From: Methylobacterium mesophilicum
GTDB taxonomy: Bacteria; Pseudomonadota; Alphaproteobacteria; Rhizobiales; Beijerinckiaceae
Direction of reading: 5' to 3'
Assembly (NCBI RefSeq): GCF_022179445.1
Contig: NZ_BPQU01000027.1
Coordinates: 1 to 64,000 of the forward strand
DNA length: 64,000 nucleotides
Shown here: positions 8,859 through 17,448 of the stretch, one piece after another
How positions within the stretch are numbered: position 1 is the stretch's first letter
How the letters are laid out: each line of letters starts with the position of its first letter
Position numbers and translations under genes: made by a program
The notes under the pieces: generated by a model
Told to the model about the DNA's origin: nothing
Seen by the model: the letters and a program-made list of their open reading frames with translations, nothing else
Database searches by the model: none

Positions 8859-9759
8859 GGCGATCCGCGACCGTGCCATTGGAGCGTTCATTGGCCTTGC
8901 GGTGGGTGACGCTATCGGAACCACACTTGAGTTCGAAGCGAGGGACGCCAAACCGCCTGTCGATAACATGGTCGGCGGTGGTCCATTCAACCTCAAGCCT
9001 GGTCAGTGGACGGACGACACGGCTATGGCCCTAAGCCTAGCTGACTCGCTCATAGCCTGTGACGGCCTGGACGAACACGATCTGATGGAACGCTTCTGCC
9101 GCTGGTACGAGAGCGGTGAGAACAGTTCTACGGGAGCGTGCTTCGATATCGGCATCACGACACGTCAGGCACTGGAACAGTTCCGACGGACGGGAGATCC
9201 GATAGCTGGTCCAACCGACGCCAGGACCGGAGGAAACGGATCGATCATGAGGCTCGCCCCGGTGGCTTTGCGCTATTGGAATGATCCCGAACGCCTGAGG
9301 GATGTTAGCCGTCGCCAGAGCTACGTGACCCATGGCGCTGACGAGCCCGTAGACGCCTGTGAAGCCTTAGCGACGGTCCTGGCCTCACTGATCGAGGGCA
9401 AGCCGCTCAGGGACGTTCTCTCAGCCTCGCACGGGCCATTCTGTTTTGGTGTTCAAGCGATCATGGATGGATCGTACCGGGGTAAGCCACGATCCGCGAT
9501 CCGTTCGTCTGGCTACGTGATCCACACCGTCGAATCGGCCCTCTGGTGCGTATCGGAAACGACAACCTTCCGTGACGCTGTCCTCCTGGCAGTGAACCTA
9601 GGGGACGATGCGGACACGGTGGGGGCGGTGACCGGCCAGATAGCGGGGTCGGCATACGGATTATCAGGCATTCCTCAGGAATGGGTCAATCGACTTGCTT
9701 GGAACGAACGGTTGGCCGACGTGGCGAACCAGCTATTCAGCGCCAGCATCAGGGCGTGA
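8851..9759 (+). CDS. ADP-ribosylglycohydrolase family protein
   Basis: The 302-residue protein matches the DraG/ARH family: GAFIGLAVGDAIGTTLEF near the N-terminus, QWTDDTAMALSLADSL with the metal-binding T-D-D, GGNGSIMRLAP in the middle, and LLAVNLGDDADTVGAVTGQI near the C-terminus, which supplies the second D-D-A-D-T metal motif. All metal ligands expected for the two-magnesium site are present. Enzymes of this family remove ADP-ribose from proteins, nucleic acids or small molecules. It overlaps the phosphatase gene upstream by 8 bases, and its 3' end overlaps a convergent unknown gene by 11 bases. No ADP-ribosyltransferase was found in the island, so the source of the modification is unknown. 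Confidence 0.93.
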   Translation: MSEAIRDRAIGAFIGLAVGDAIGTTLEFEARDAKPPVDNMVGGGPFNLKPGQWTDDTAMALSLADSLIACDGLDEHDLMERFCRWYESGENSSTGACFDIGITTRQALEQFRRTGDPIAGPTDARTGGNGSIMRLAPVALRYWNDPERLRDVSRRQSYVTHGADEPVDACEALATVLASLIEGKPLRDVLSASHGPFCFGVQAIMDGSYRGKPRSAIRSSGYVIHTVESALWCVSETTTFRDAVLLAVNLGDDADTVGAVTGQIAGSAYGLSGIPQEWVNRLAWNERLADVANQLFSASIRA

Positions 9760-10246
9760 CGATTTCAAAATCTATGCCCCCATGCTCCCATGTTGCGTCC
9801 CACTCACCACCATCCTCGAATCGGAAGCCGAAGCACAAGGCCCAATCCATCCAGTCCGTCTGTTCCTGCCATTCGTAGAATTCACCCGTGTCAGCGAATG
9901 GCCGGTCGAACGTCATCTGGAACTGCGCATAGGCTGAGATGGTAGGGATCGGACCATTCTCGAAACTGACTGAGGATAGTCCAATAGCCTGTGCGTGAAT
10001 GGGGCCCTTGGAGTTTAGCAATCCTCCCGCATAATGCTCAGGCTCCGGTTCGATCCTAGCGTAAAGCATGGGTTCGATGGTGGCCCGCACGAACACCCAA
10101 TGATCCTTCGACCAAGAGCGGCGCCTACCCTGTTCCTGCCATAGCTTCTCGCATTGGATGAGAGCGGGCGGGAGAATGGGTGCAGGATCCTCAGAAAAAT
10201 CCGGCATACCGCTTTTGAGGCGGGCCATGACAGTGTGCAGGTGCAT
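9749..10246 (-). CDS. Unknown cytoplasmic protein convergent with the glycohydrolase
   Basis: I do not recognise this 165-residue protein. It has no signal peptide or membrane segment. It is rich in Trp, Phe, Tyr and acidic residues toward the C-terminus (YEWQEQTDWMDWALCFGFRF, EDGGEWDATWEHGGIDFEIV), a style common in small immunity or antitoxin-like proteins. Its 3' end overlaps the ADP-ribosylglycohydrolase gene by 11 bases on the other strand. In-frame ATGs at 10228 and 10207 are possible alternative starts. GC and codon use are closer to the phosphatase/glycohydrolase pair than to the AT-rich genes that follow. Confidence 0.6.
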   Translation of the reverse strand: MHLHTVMARLKSGMPDFSEDPAPILPPALIQCEKLWQEQGRRRSWSKDHWVFVRATIEPMLYARIEPEPEHYAGGLLNSKGPIHAQAIGLSSVSFENGPIPTISAYAQFQMTFDRPFADTGEFYEWQEQTDWMDWALCFGFRFEDGGEWDATWEHGGIDFEIVTP

Positions 10247-10412
10247 GACGGACCATACCAGAAGCGGCGTACGGAGCGTCGTCCTTTTGGTAAAAAAGTT
10301 TCACCCACTAAATCTCGAATTAATAATCAGCTTGAATTTCGGATCGACTATCCCACACCCATTTTCGCCACCGCAGACTCGACTGTTAAACACATTTGGC
10401 GCCCGCCAAAAA

Positions 10413-11177
10413 CTATTTTCTGCAAGTAATAGTATTGAAATAGCTCCCACCTCTTGCGTCTGAGGCGCTACGGATGGACCTGCCCTGCAACAGGTCCCAA
10501 ACCCAAGCGTGACTAAAATCCAGATTACCAATCGGCAAAACCGCGCCGTCAAGGAGCGAGGCGGGCTTCAAACCCATGAGCTTGCAAAATGCTCGCTGAT
10601 ATGTCTCGGGATTACAATTATTCACAGTACAAGCCGCATAATAGATCGGGATACGCTCAGATGACTTATCGACAAAGGAATAGATCGGTCGCTCAAAGAC
10701 AAATACTTCGTATCCGTAAGAACTATCCGACTGCACAAAGTCGTGCTTTATTTTTCTTCTTTCAATGCTATTGTCCGATATCTTTGTGGAAGCGTCACTA
10801 TCCATTTTGTCAAAGTATCCATGAAGACAACTAGCGTTTCCATCAAGAAGCTGCCAAATCATTCTTGTTTCGCCGCTGATTATGCTAATCCTATAATAAC
10901 ATACAGCATTGCGAAATTCGACTTTGGCGTTGCCGCCAAATGATCCGTCATTCTCTATCGCACCTTCACCATTGACGTTGCCCGAGTATAGATCATAGCC
11001 GCCAAGCGAATTCGGCACGATCTTGACTTGATAACCACTCTCATTAACCCAACCACCTGCAATCCTACCAATCTGCGCTTGCGCTGGAGCCGAAAACATA
11101 AAGGCCAGGGATAAAATCGGTACCTGAAAAGAATGCCACGAATGTATACTTACAAGAGATGAAATTGTGGGCTTCAT
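10413..11177 (-). CDS. Exported paralogue 1, two-domain
   Basis: A 254-residue protein read from ATG 11177, with a signal peptide ending in FMFSAPAQA. The mature N-terminus QIGRIAGGWVNESGYQVKI and later MIWQLLDGNASCLHGYFDKM match the protein at 11871 (QNVGRIEGKWSNQSGYNITI and MRWQLIEGRGSKCEDLNGIF) along the whole length of that shorter protein. A second part of about 130 residues follows and includes four cysteines (AACTVNNC, FCKLMG, TITC). No function is known to me. The conserved G-x-W-x-N-x-S-G-Y start, the Cys pairs and the short strands suggest a small beta-sheet domain acting in the periplasm or outside. Confidence 0.65.
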   Translation of the reverse strand: MKPTISSLVSIHSWHSFQVPILSLAFMFSAPAQAQIGRIAGGWVNESGYQVKIVPNSLGGYDLYSGNVNGEGAIENDGSFGGNAKVEFRNAVCYYRISIISGETRMIWQLLDGNASCLHGYFDKMDSDASTKISDNSIERRKIKHDFVQSDSSYGYEVFVFERPIYSFVDKSSERIPIYYAACTVNNCNPETYQRAFCKLMGLKPASLLDGAVLPIGNLDFSHAWVWDLLQGRSIRSASDARGGSYFNTITCRK

Positions 11178-11329
11178 AGCCCTGACGCGCGAAAAGAAAC
11201 CAGAATATAAGTTTTTGGGCACTAGCCTGCCATCCGCCGATTGGACACCCTTGAAGGCTGCCGCATGACCGTAGTATCTGACGCAAGCGATACCATCGTG
11301 ACGCGGCTTAGGCAACAAGAGTGTAGGCA

Positions 11330-11740
11330 ATGTCAACAAAGCGTTGCATCAACATAGGTCGACTGTTTGTCCTCTTGGGTTGTTATTCGATAGCGGAGAC
11401 GACTACTATTCATGAAGCATCCGCGCAGACAAGACGGCCGGAGTGTTTCGGCGAGATCGTTGACTGGCGGCAAATCCATAAGGGTAAAGTCTTGGTTATT
11501 GGAGTTCAAATCAAGATTGATGGAGAAGACGGCGTTCCAAGGGATCTATTCGTCAAATTTGGCGGCCAGGTGTTGCGGGACAATGGATACTCGTCGGATG
11601 GCAGACTAGTTAGTCTTGATTTGATCCAAAGAACGACTGTGCCTGGTGGAACCGATACGGCGGTTGTGCTTTTCAAAGAAACAGACGTACTACAAGTGTT
11701 GAGTTTAGCGCCGGGAAAAGTCTCCTGCTATGTACAATGA
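11330..11740 (+). CDS. Small exported protein of unknown function
   Basis: A 136-residue protein with an N-terminal segment RLFVLLGCYSIAETTTIHEA ending ASA, a plausible signal peptide. The mature region has two cysteines (PECFGE and KVSCYVQ at the extreme C-terminus) that could pair. It lies divergent to exported paralogue 1 and on the same strand as paralogues 2 and 3, 130 bases further on. I find no family signature. The start ATG 11330 has only a weak purine stretch upstream. Confidence 0.55.
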   Translation: MSTKRCINIGRLFVLLGCYSIAETTTIHEASAQTRRPECFGEIVDWRQIHKGKVLVIGVQIKIDGEDGVPRDLFVKFGGQVLRDNGYSSDGRLVSLDLIQRTTVPGGTDTAVVLFKETDVLQVLSLAPGKVSCYVQ

Positions 11741-11870
11741 TAAACCTAGCCATTGACACCCACAGTCTCTCCCTTGAAAATCCTCCAACGAAAAGCTATG
11801 CGTCTTCGACGCGGGAAACTTAGCCGACTCCATAAGTATCAATGCAAAAATGAGAGACGTAGGTTTAGTG

Positions 11871-12224
11871 ATGTGCAATCGACACCTTATTTGTGGCGTT
11901 CTCGTTAGCTCCATAATCTCAACAGCTGCATATGCTCAGAACGTCGGTCGAATAGAAGGCAAATGGAGCAATCAAAGCGGCTATAACATCACCATAGAAC
12001 AAGACCAATTTGGTGGATGGAATTTATGGGGAAGTGCAGGTCAGGGTTCGATACAAAGAGACGGCCGGCGTGGCGGAAACATAAGGGTCGAAGCTGAAAG
12101 AATGGCATGTTGGTTCCGCGCCAGTGTACTTCGCGGCGACCAAGATATGCGCTGGCAGCTAATTGAAGGCCGTGGCTCAAAGTGTGAAGATCTCAACGGA
12201 ATTTTTAACCGTCTAGCCGACTAA
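11871..12224 (+). CDS. Exported paralogue 2, single-domain
   Basis: A 117-residue protein that is little more than a signal peptide (cleaved after AAYA) and one copy of the domain seen in paralogue 1: GRIEGKWSNQSGYNITI, FGGWNLWG, GSIQRDGRRGGNIRVEA, CWFRASVL, MRWQLIEGRGSKCEDLNGIF. Two cysteines are shared in position with paralogue 1. I prefer ATG 11871; ATG 11850 upstream would put seven residues before the basic n-region. The next gene starts 15 bases downstream, so they are probably one transcript. Confidence 0.65.
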   Translation: MCNRHLICGVLVSSIISTAAYAQNVGRIEGKWSNQSGYNITIEQDQFGGWNLWGSAGQGSIQRDGRRGGNIRVEAERMACWFRASVLRGDQDMRWQLIEGRGSKCEDLNGIFNRLAD

Positions 12225-12239
12225 TAACGGAGTTGATTT

Positions 12240-12902
12240 TTGACTGCAGTTTCTAAATTCAGTTTTTCCTTGCTTTGCGTTCTTGCATCTTCTGCGGGAG
12301 CAATAGCAGAAACGCCCAGTTTTATCGTGGGTGATTGGATTGATTCTGCTGGACATAGGATTAGTTTTCACATCGACGGTAATGTTGTACGCGACGGCGT
12401 AGATCCCGGCAAGTTTTCTCATTCATCCGAAGGGGGCGGGAATTTCGCTCTTTCATTTGGAGAGAGTAGGTGCGTCTACCTGGTGTCTCGCCTGTCGGAT
12501 GGCAATATAACGTTTGGGCTGCGAAGATCCGTTCCTCCAAAAGCAACGTGTTTTTATGGAAAGCTTGAAAGGGAAAGTGCATATTACTCAAAACCTAATG
12601 CTAAAGATCCTGAAATCGGTTCGTCGGGAACGAACGGAAGCAGCGCGGTAAAATCAGAACAAAAGCTGAAACCGGCTAAATTTTCGGTGCAGGTACTCGA
12701 AACACTTGTCGTTTCGAAGGATGAGCATAACTTATCTGGATCAACAACTTTCCTGTGCGCCGGTCAAAACGTTGATATAAAGATGATCGTCAAATTCAAA
12801 GACGTGAAGTCGGTCCGTGAGGGCGAATATCTTGCACAGCACGAACTTATGAAACAGCTAGGTTTGCTTGGCATCAATACCGAGGCTTTCAGCCTTGAAT
12901 AA
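12240..12902 (+). CDS. Exported paralogue 3 with a second domain
   Basis: The 220-residue frame begins with TTG at 12240, preceded by ACGGAG. The signal peptide runs to GAIAE. The mature start IVGDWIDSAGHRISFHIDG, then GGGNFALSFGESRCVYLVSR and KATCFYGKLERE, follow the same strand and cysteine pattern as paralogues 1 and 2, though at lower identity. The second half has a different 75-residue domain (FSVQVLETLVVSKDEHNLSG to LGINTEAFSLE) with a single cysteine. Both two-domain paralogues therefore share the N-terminal domain and differ in what follows, a layout seen in secreted recognition or effector families. Function unknown. Confidence 0.6.
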   Translation: MTAVSKFSFSLLCVLASSAGAIAETPSFIVGDWIDSAGHRISFHIDGNVVRDGVDPGKFSHSSEGGGNFALSFGESRCVYLVSRLSDGNITFGLRRSVPPKATCFYGKLERESAYYSKPNAKDPEIGSSGTNGSSAVKSEQKLKPAKFSVQVLETLVVSKDEHNLSGSTTFLCAGQNVDIKMIVKFKDVKSVREGEYLAQHELMKQLGLLGINTEAFSLE

Positions 12903-13097
12903 GTTGCGGTGACCTGATGTGAAATTTTAAATCTTGTTGACACATCAGCACAGCAACTAAACGATGGCTAGGTTTTTTAATAGTATCATAGGCACAACAT
13001 TTGCGAGTTTGGGGCGAATAACTTGTTAGATGCGGCATAGGTTCTCAATTCGATAGTCCTCTTTCTGACCATGCCCGTACCCAAGGCATTAGCTGTT
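12903..13097. other. AT-rich spacer between convergent genes
   Basis: Holds no frame I can support. It is the most AT-rich spacer on this side of the island and separates the exported cluster from the Pro/Thr-rich gene. Confidence 0.4.
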
Positions 13098-13523
13098 CTA
13101 CGGTCGCGGTGTTGAGTCAACGCTTCCACCTACCGTAGCGGATGGGTCGTTACCGCCTCCTGGGGCACCGACCACCCTCACGTTCGAGTTAGATACGCTC
13201 TCTCCTTGTCGGATGGGAGCATCGGGTTCGACGGACGCCTTTGGAGTAGCCGGCTGATTGGTCGGAGCGGTTGCGGATGGTGCTGAGCCGGTTGGAGCCG
13301 TACCCACCATCCCCGAACTGGGGGTCGCTCCAGGCGTGATGGTGCGGATGGCTTGCCCCTTGGCATCCAGTCCGGTTCGTTCCTGTTTGGATACGGGAAC
13401 GACGGTTGATGCCCGCTTGTCCTGAGCCCCCTGCGGACGAGGGCCATACCCTACCCATAGCGAAGTCAGAACGACCGATACGATTGCGAGACCGGCGCTA
13501 AGGAACAGCGTGGATCGGATCAA
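13098..13523 (-). CDS. Membrane-anchored Pro/Thr/Ser-rich protein
   Basis: A 141-residue frame starting with TTG at 13523, seven bases after GAGGGGG. One N-terminal hydrophobic segment (TLFLSAGLAIVSVVLTSLWV) is followed by about 110 residues of low-complexity sequence rich in Pro, Thr, Ser, Ala and Gly with no recognisable domain. It probably anchors in the inner membrane with a disordered periplasmic tail. No homologue is known to me. Confidence 0.5.
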   Translation of the reverse strand: MIRSTLFLSAGLAIVSVVLTSLWVGYGPRPQGAQDKRASTVVPVSKQERTGLDAKGQAIRTITPGATPSSGMVGTAPTGSAPSATAPTNQPATPKASVEPDAPIRQGESVSNSNVRVVGAPGGGNDPSATVGGSVDSTPRP

Positions 13524-13533
13524 TCTTACCCCC

Positions 13534-13623
13534 TCATTGGCTGGCAGCGTTGTGCCGCATCGTCATGGCACATTCGGGGCATATGGCGTCGATGGGGACC
13601 ACCGTGTCAGCCACGATTCTCAT
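13534..13623 (-). CDS. Possible 29-residue Cys-pair microprotein
   Basis: An ATG at 13623 opens a 29-codon frame ending VPIDAICPECAMTMRHNAAS and a stop at 13534, eleven bases before the TTG of the next gene and overlapping its ribosome binding site region. The CPEC pair with a nearby MRH could bind metal. The frame is also open for about 14 codons before the ATG, reading like coding sequence. This placement suggests translational coupling, but a frame this short is weak evidence. Confidence 0.25.
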   Translation of the reverse strand: MRIVADTVVPIDAICPECAMTMRHNAASQ

Positions 13624-13895
13624 AAGTGTTCTGAGGTTGGGGTCGGCGCGCTGCGAGAGTGTTAGCCCCTAGCTTTACCCCTATGCCGCACGATCATCGC
13701 TCAGGGTGGTGTAGGACCGGCACAAGCCAACAAGGGTATGGTGAAGGGTTCGGAACTGTTCTGAGCCGTCACCGACCATGGCAAAGGCTCATTGCCCTAT
13801 CGCCATGAGACCGTGCTCTTACCGAAGACCCATTCCTCATAACAGTAATGAAGAACGGATACGGGGCACCCTTGAAGCGGAACCCCTACGAAGCA
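13624..13895. other. Spacer without a supported gene
   Basis: About 270 bases, GC nearer 55%, with no convincing frame, hairpin or repeat. Short frames on both strands are interrupted by stops. Confidence 0.4.
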
Positions 13896-14288
13896 TCAGG
13901 CCGCTAGAGCCGTTTCACCACAGGCTTTGCACAGACCGTCGGTAACGTACGCGATCAAGTTATTATAATCAGCATTGGTCTCAGCCTGATCGATGGCTAG
14001 AAGACACTGACAGTCTTTCAGAGCATCGACGACGGCGGACCGGTAATTGGGACGAACTTTTCCATCACCGCCCATTATAATGTCAATATTTTCAAGAACA
14101 TCCTCAAAGACATACATCATACGCTTATATTCAAATGCCTTGTCACCATCACTGATGAATGACCGGTACCTAGCTTCGGAACTTCCCCGTATAAGCATCT
14201 TACACAGAACATGTCTATAATCGCTACTTGTTCCGTAGCTCGCAGCGAGGAAATCTTCGAGAATGAAATCGTAATCAGTGTTAAACAT
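13896..14288 (-). CDS. Unknown island protein downstream of the helicase-primase
   Basis: A 130-residue acidic protein (MFNTDYDFILEDFLAASYGT) with no signal peptide. It is predicted mostly helical by eye and carries cysteines at CQCLLAI and LCKACGE near the C-terminus; the CKAC pair could bind metal. It lies 108 bases after the helicase-primase gene on the same strand, so both may be one replication-related transcript. I do not recognise a family. Confidence 0.5.
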   Translation of the reverse strand: MFNTDYDFILEDFLAASYGTSSDYRHVLCKMLIRGSSEARYRSFISDGDKAFEYKRMMYVFEDVLENIDIIMGGDGKVRPNYRSAVVDALKDCQCLLAIDQAETNADYNNLIAYVTDGLCKACGETALAA

Positions 14289-14396
14289 GTCTATCTATCC
14301 TATCTGATGTGAATATTTTCGAAAGTTGAGCCGAAGCACCGCAAACATGCTCGGAAATTTTCGGCCCATTAGGTGAAATGACTTTGTATAATGAAC

Positions 14397-16796
14397 TTAT
14401 TTCCAGTAGCGGCTCATGTACCTTCCCTTGTCGGAAAATCTATCCTTCTTTGATTTACTTTCATTGGCAGCTTGAGTTAAAGCAACATCAGCATCGAACC
14501 TCTCAACACCAGCACTCATTAGCGTAAGTGCGAAATTAAACATGGCCTCATTGCTACCCGTTGGTCGGCCCGTTTTGGGATTGATTGCGTTGATGGCAGC
14601 TCGGTAACGTGACATTCCTGCATCGATAATCCGTCGATGCTCATTGGTTTGACTGGCTATTCCACTTACTGTTATAATTTCAGCACCAAAGTCTTGATCG
14701 AAGCGAGTGATGATAGGATTATTGATCCAATCCGCCACAGCAATAGGGTTTCTGTTTTTCTTATAATGGAAGTAGAAACCGGATCCTTCTCTAGGTTGAC
14801 ACGGGAGGTAGAAGGCGCTCACGACGTTCGGCTTGTTATCGATCCCATGAAGCTTGCGCTCGCCCTTCGGTCGCCTATCATTGAGTCCGTAGTATCCTGC
14901 ATTTTCGATCCGCTGAACAATCTGATGCCATAAGAACTTGTAGGTAGCAGGGGACATCACATCGTCAGTTAGAAACACGGCCCGATAACGTGGCTTATCA
15001 GACGTGTGACTATAAGAGTTGTAACAGATCATTTCGATATGCGGGAAGATACGGGTCAAACTCAGATGCTTTAGCTCGGTGTCATCCAGATCGAGATACA
15101 CGTGCCTCCCCCATAACGCATTGTTCTCAGCCCTCAAGCTATTAGTGTTCGACACCGGGACGCACAATGCAGGCATGATGAGGTTGTTATCGTCTTTGTT
15201 TGCCAATGACCTTTTGTGCAATCCCTTCATGTATTTGCCGAAATTCTCATTAATCATAGTGATTGGAAATGACATGCCTTCGGATTTACTGATAATTATA
15301 GATCCTTGATATGCTGTCACGTTTTCTCTTATAGTGTTATAAGCTATATCGTGACAGGACATGTGATATCCGGCTTCAATTATGCGTTCATGGCCCAATT
15401 CGTACCTTTCAACCAATCCTTCCTGTTCCTGTTTCAAGCGTTGCCTTCTAGCCCTTTGCCGCTCAGTCGCGCTCTCATACTGTTTGGTCCTACCCGGCTT
15501 CTTCGGCTTACGATCATCCACACCTAGAGAATGAACGCGAGAGCCGGGAAACAACTGTGACTGCCACTCGGCATTCTGCCGGTCAGGCAGAATTACCATC
15601 TTTCTATTATTGTTATTTGGATCCCGTATCGAAATGCGCCCTAGTGACTGGTATGTATTCAAATAGTCATGTGCAATCTTCTGTTCTGTCTTACAAATAC
15701 CTGCAAAGTCTTCAAGAAATTCAGCGTCGTGATTGGGGAGGTTGAACGCAGTAGTGATTACGATCCGGTCGTGATGTTGGAAATCATTACGTCCATGCGA
15801 GAAATGAGGAAGCTTTTCATTCCCTGGCAGTTGCCCAAAAGGACTTTCGGTCTCGAACACCTTATTGTCTAGCCAACAGAACGGCTGACCTTCTAATAAG
15901 TTTATCGCCCTATCAAGAAACTTTCCTCTTATGCTACCATCTTGAGATTGGGCATATAGGGACCAATTCGTTTCTGAGCCATAATAGAAGTCAATCTTTT
16001 CGCCGTTTAAATGCTCTCGATACCGCAGTTTAGACAGAGCATCCTCATCATCTATGAACCTAACGCCGTTCCGCTTAAACCATTTGTATAACAGGGTGTC
16101 CTGCGCTCTTGCTCCCAACATTCCCACTGAACGAAAGCCTTCGAACGTCTCCGGCTTAAGCAAGGAAAATATCCTTAAGTACGAATCATCACCCCTGCCT
16201 TTGAGGAGATCTTCGTATTGTTCTCGTTTTACAAAAGTTCGGTAGTTCCGATTCAGAAACAATTGAGCGACGGGTCGAAGCACGCCATCAATCTCGTCGT
16301 TCTTCCGATTTTCAGCTATCGTTCTTATGGCACCGTTGTCCCTGATTACGACTTCTCCGAACGTAGAACCTCGCGGCACTATCTCTATCGCATTTGTTAG
16401 ATTAGTGTGGTTGCGAGGAACTTGTTTAGATACTGAAATAAATCCTTTCGGTATCTCGTCACATTGAACGTGGAAGTGCCCCGCATTCACGAGCGCCGGC
16501 AGATTTTCGAATGAGGCAAATGTTGAAAGAACGATATGCGGGCCATCAAACGGCCTTTTCATATGCTCAAATAAACTACCTACTGCTCTATTCGGCCGAG
16601 TCTTGCTGTTAATTATTTCGACGTGCACGGAGGGATCGATCTGCCTTAAGCAGCGTGCGGTTTGGTCGTTTAGATCCAAAGTCGGCTGCAATATTAAGGT
16701 CGTCTCTCCTGATGCAGCTAATGTTATTGAATCCTTGGCAATCAAAGTCGTCTTGCCAGCCCCGAATGAGGCGGCAACAGTATTAATGTCTAACAT
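14397..16796 (-). CDS. Helicase-primase replication protein of the island
   Basis: The 799-residue protein has two parts. Residues 1-400 look like a superfamily 2 helicase or related ATPase: Walker A FGAGKTT at residues 12-18 and a DExx-type box HVQCDEIPKG near residue 110. Residues 500-720 look like an archaeo-eukaryotic primase: HVYLDLDDTELKHL gives the hhDhD motif, YNSYSHTSDKPRYRAVF gives the s-x-H motif, and VVSAFYLPCQPREGSGFYFH the third strand region. This combination usually starts replication of plasmids, phages or integrative elements. The ATPase-first order is less common than primase-helicase. A basic linker with many Arg/Lys/Gln lies at 430-460. It was probably needed for the excised form of the island. 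Confidence 0.75.
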   Translation of the reverse strand: MLDINTVAASFGAGKTTLIAKDSITLAASGETTLILQPTLDLNDQTARCLRQIDPSVHVEIINSKTRPNRAVGSLFEHMKRPFDGPHIVLSTFASFENLPALVNAGHFHVQCDEIPKGFISVSKQVPRNHTNLTNAIEIVPRGSTFGEVVIRDNGAIRTIAENRKNDEIDGVLRPVAQLFLNRNYRTFVKREQYEDLLKGRGDDSYLRIFSLLKPETFEGFRSVGMLGARAQDTLLYKWFKRNGVRFIDDEDALSKLRYREHLNGEKIDFYYGSETNWSLYAQSQDGSIRGKFLDRAINLLEGQPFCWLDNKVFETESPFGQLPGNEKLPHFSHGRNDFQHHDRIVITTAFNLPNHDAEFLEDFAGICKTEQKIAHDYLNTYQSLGRISIRDPNNNNRKMVILPDRQNAEWQSQLFPGSRVHSLGVDDRKPKKPGRTKQYESATERQRARRQRLKQEQEGLVERYELGHERIIEAGYHMSCHDIAYNTIRENVTAYQGSIIISKSEGMSFPITMINENFGKYMKGLHKRSLANKDDNNLIMPALCVPVSNTNSLRAENNALWGRHVYLDLDDTELKHLSLTRIFPHIEMICYNSYSHTSDKPRYRAVFLTDDVMSPATYKFLWHQIVQRIENAGYYGLNDRRPKGERKLHGIDNKPNVVSAFYLPCQPREGSGFYFHYKKNRNPIAVADWINNPIITRFDQDFGAEIITVSGIASQTNEHRRIIDAGMSRYRAAINAINPKTGRPTGSNEAMFNFALTLMSAGVERFDADVALTQAANESKSKKDRFSDKGRYMSRYWK

Positions 16797-17448
16797 CGTT
16801 GTAAGATTATCTCTGTTTGATCTGCAATGACTGCCGTCTCTTTAATCAGAGAAGGATAATGTCTGTATCGCAATTTGGTTGGAATATGCCTGATCGGCCA
16901 CCTGAAAGAGCAGCGCATTCAAACGATTAGAAGGTGACAGCGCCACAACGTTAACCGAAAGTCAATGAGAACGATTTCTTACTGCGTTCCTATGTTTTGA
17001 GTTTTCGGAATCATTCAGAAAATCCTGGCATCATAACTTTAATGTCTGACGATGCCGGCCCTCAATCTTAAATTGACTGAAAGCAGCTCTAAATAGGTAC
17101 CTGAGGTATTCGGATTAATATATCCAAGAAACGCGCTATTTGATTGGTATAAACCGGTTCCGCTTGGGGATCACACCGGACTCTTACATAAGACGGTGAG
17201 TCGGTTGTTGATCTAGAAGCTCAATCTTCTGTAATCAACTGTGGAAATGCGGCGATTCAAACGTATATCGAGAGTTCATTCCTCTCCATTTGTACTTGAA
17301 AGTCCCCGATTAAGAGTGTGCTATGAGAACTAATAACTAGACTTGAGTCCTTCGCTCATTGGGTAGGCTGCGGCTTTAGCTGAAAGATCCTTGAATGCAG
17401 GCGACAGCGGCAATTAGTGTTCTGAACATTCCTTGCCGCATGTCTGTT
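16797..17448. other. Long island spacer between helicase-primase and integrase
   Basis: About 650 bases without a supported gene. The stretch is AT-rich and lies upstream of the helicase-primase gene and downstream of the integrase, a usual place for an origin of replication, an att-proximal regulatory region or a lost excisionase gene. I could not find clear iterons by eye. Confidence 0.4.
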
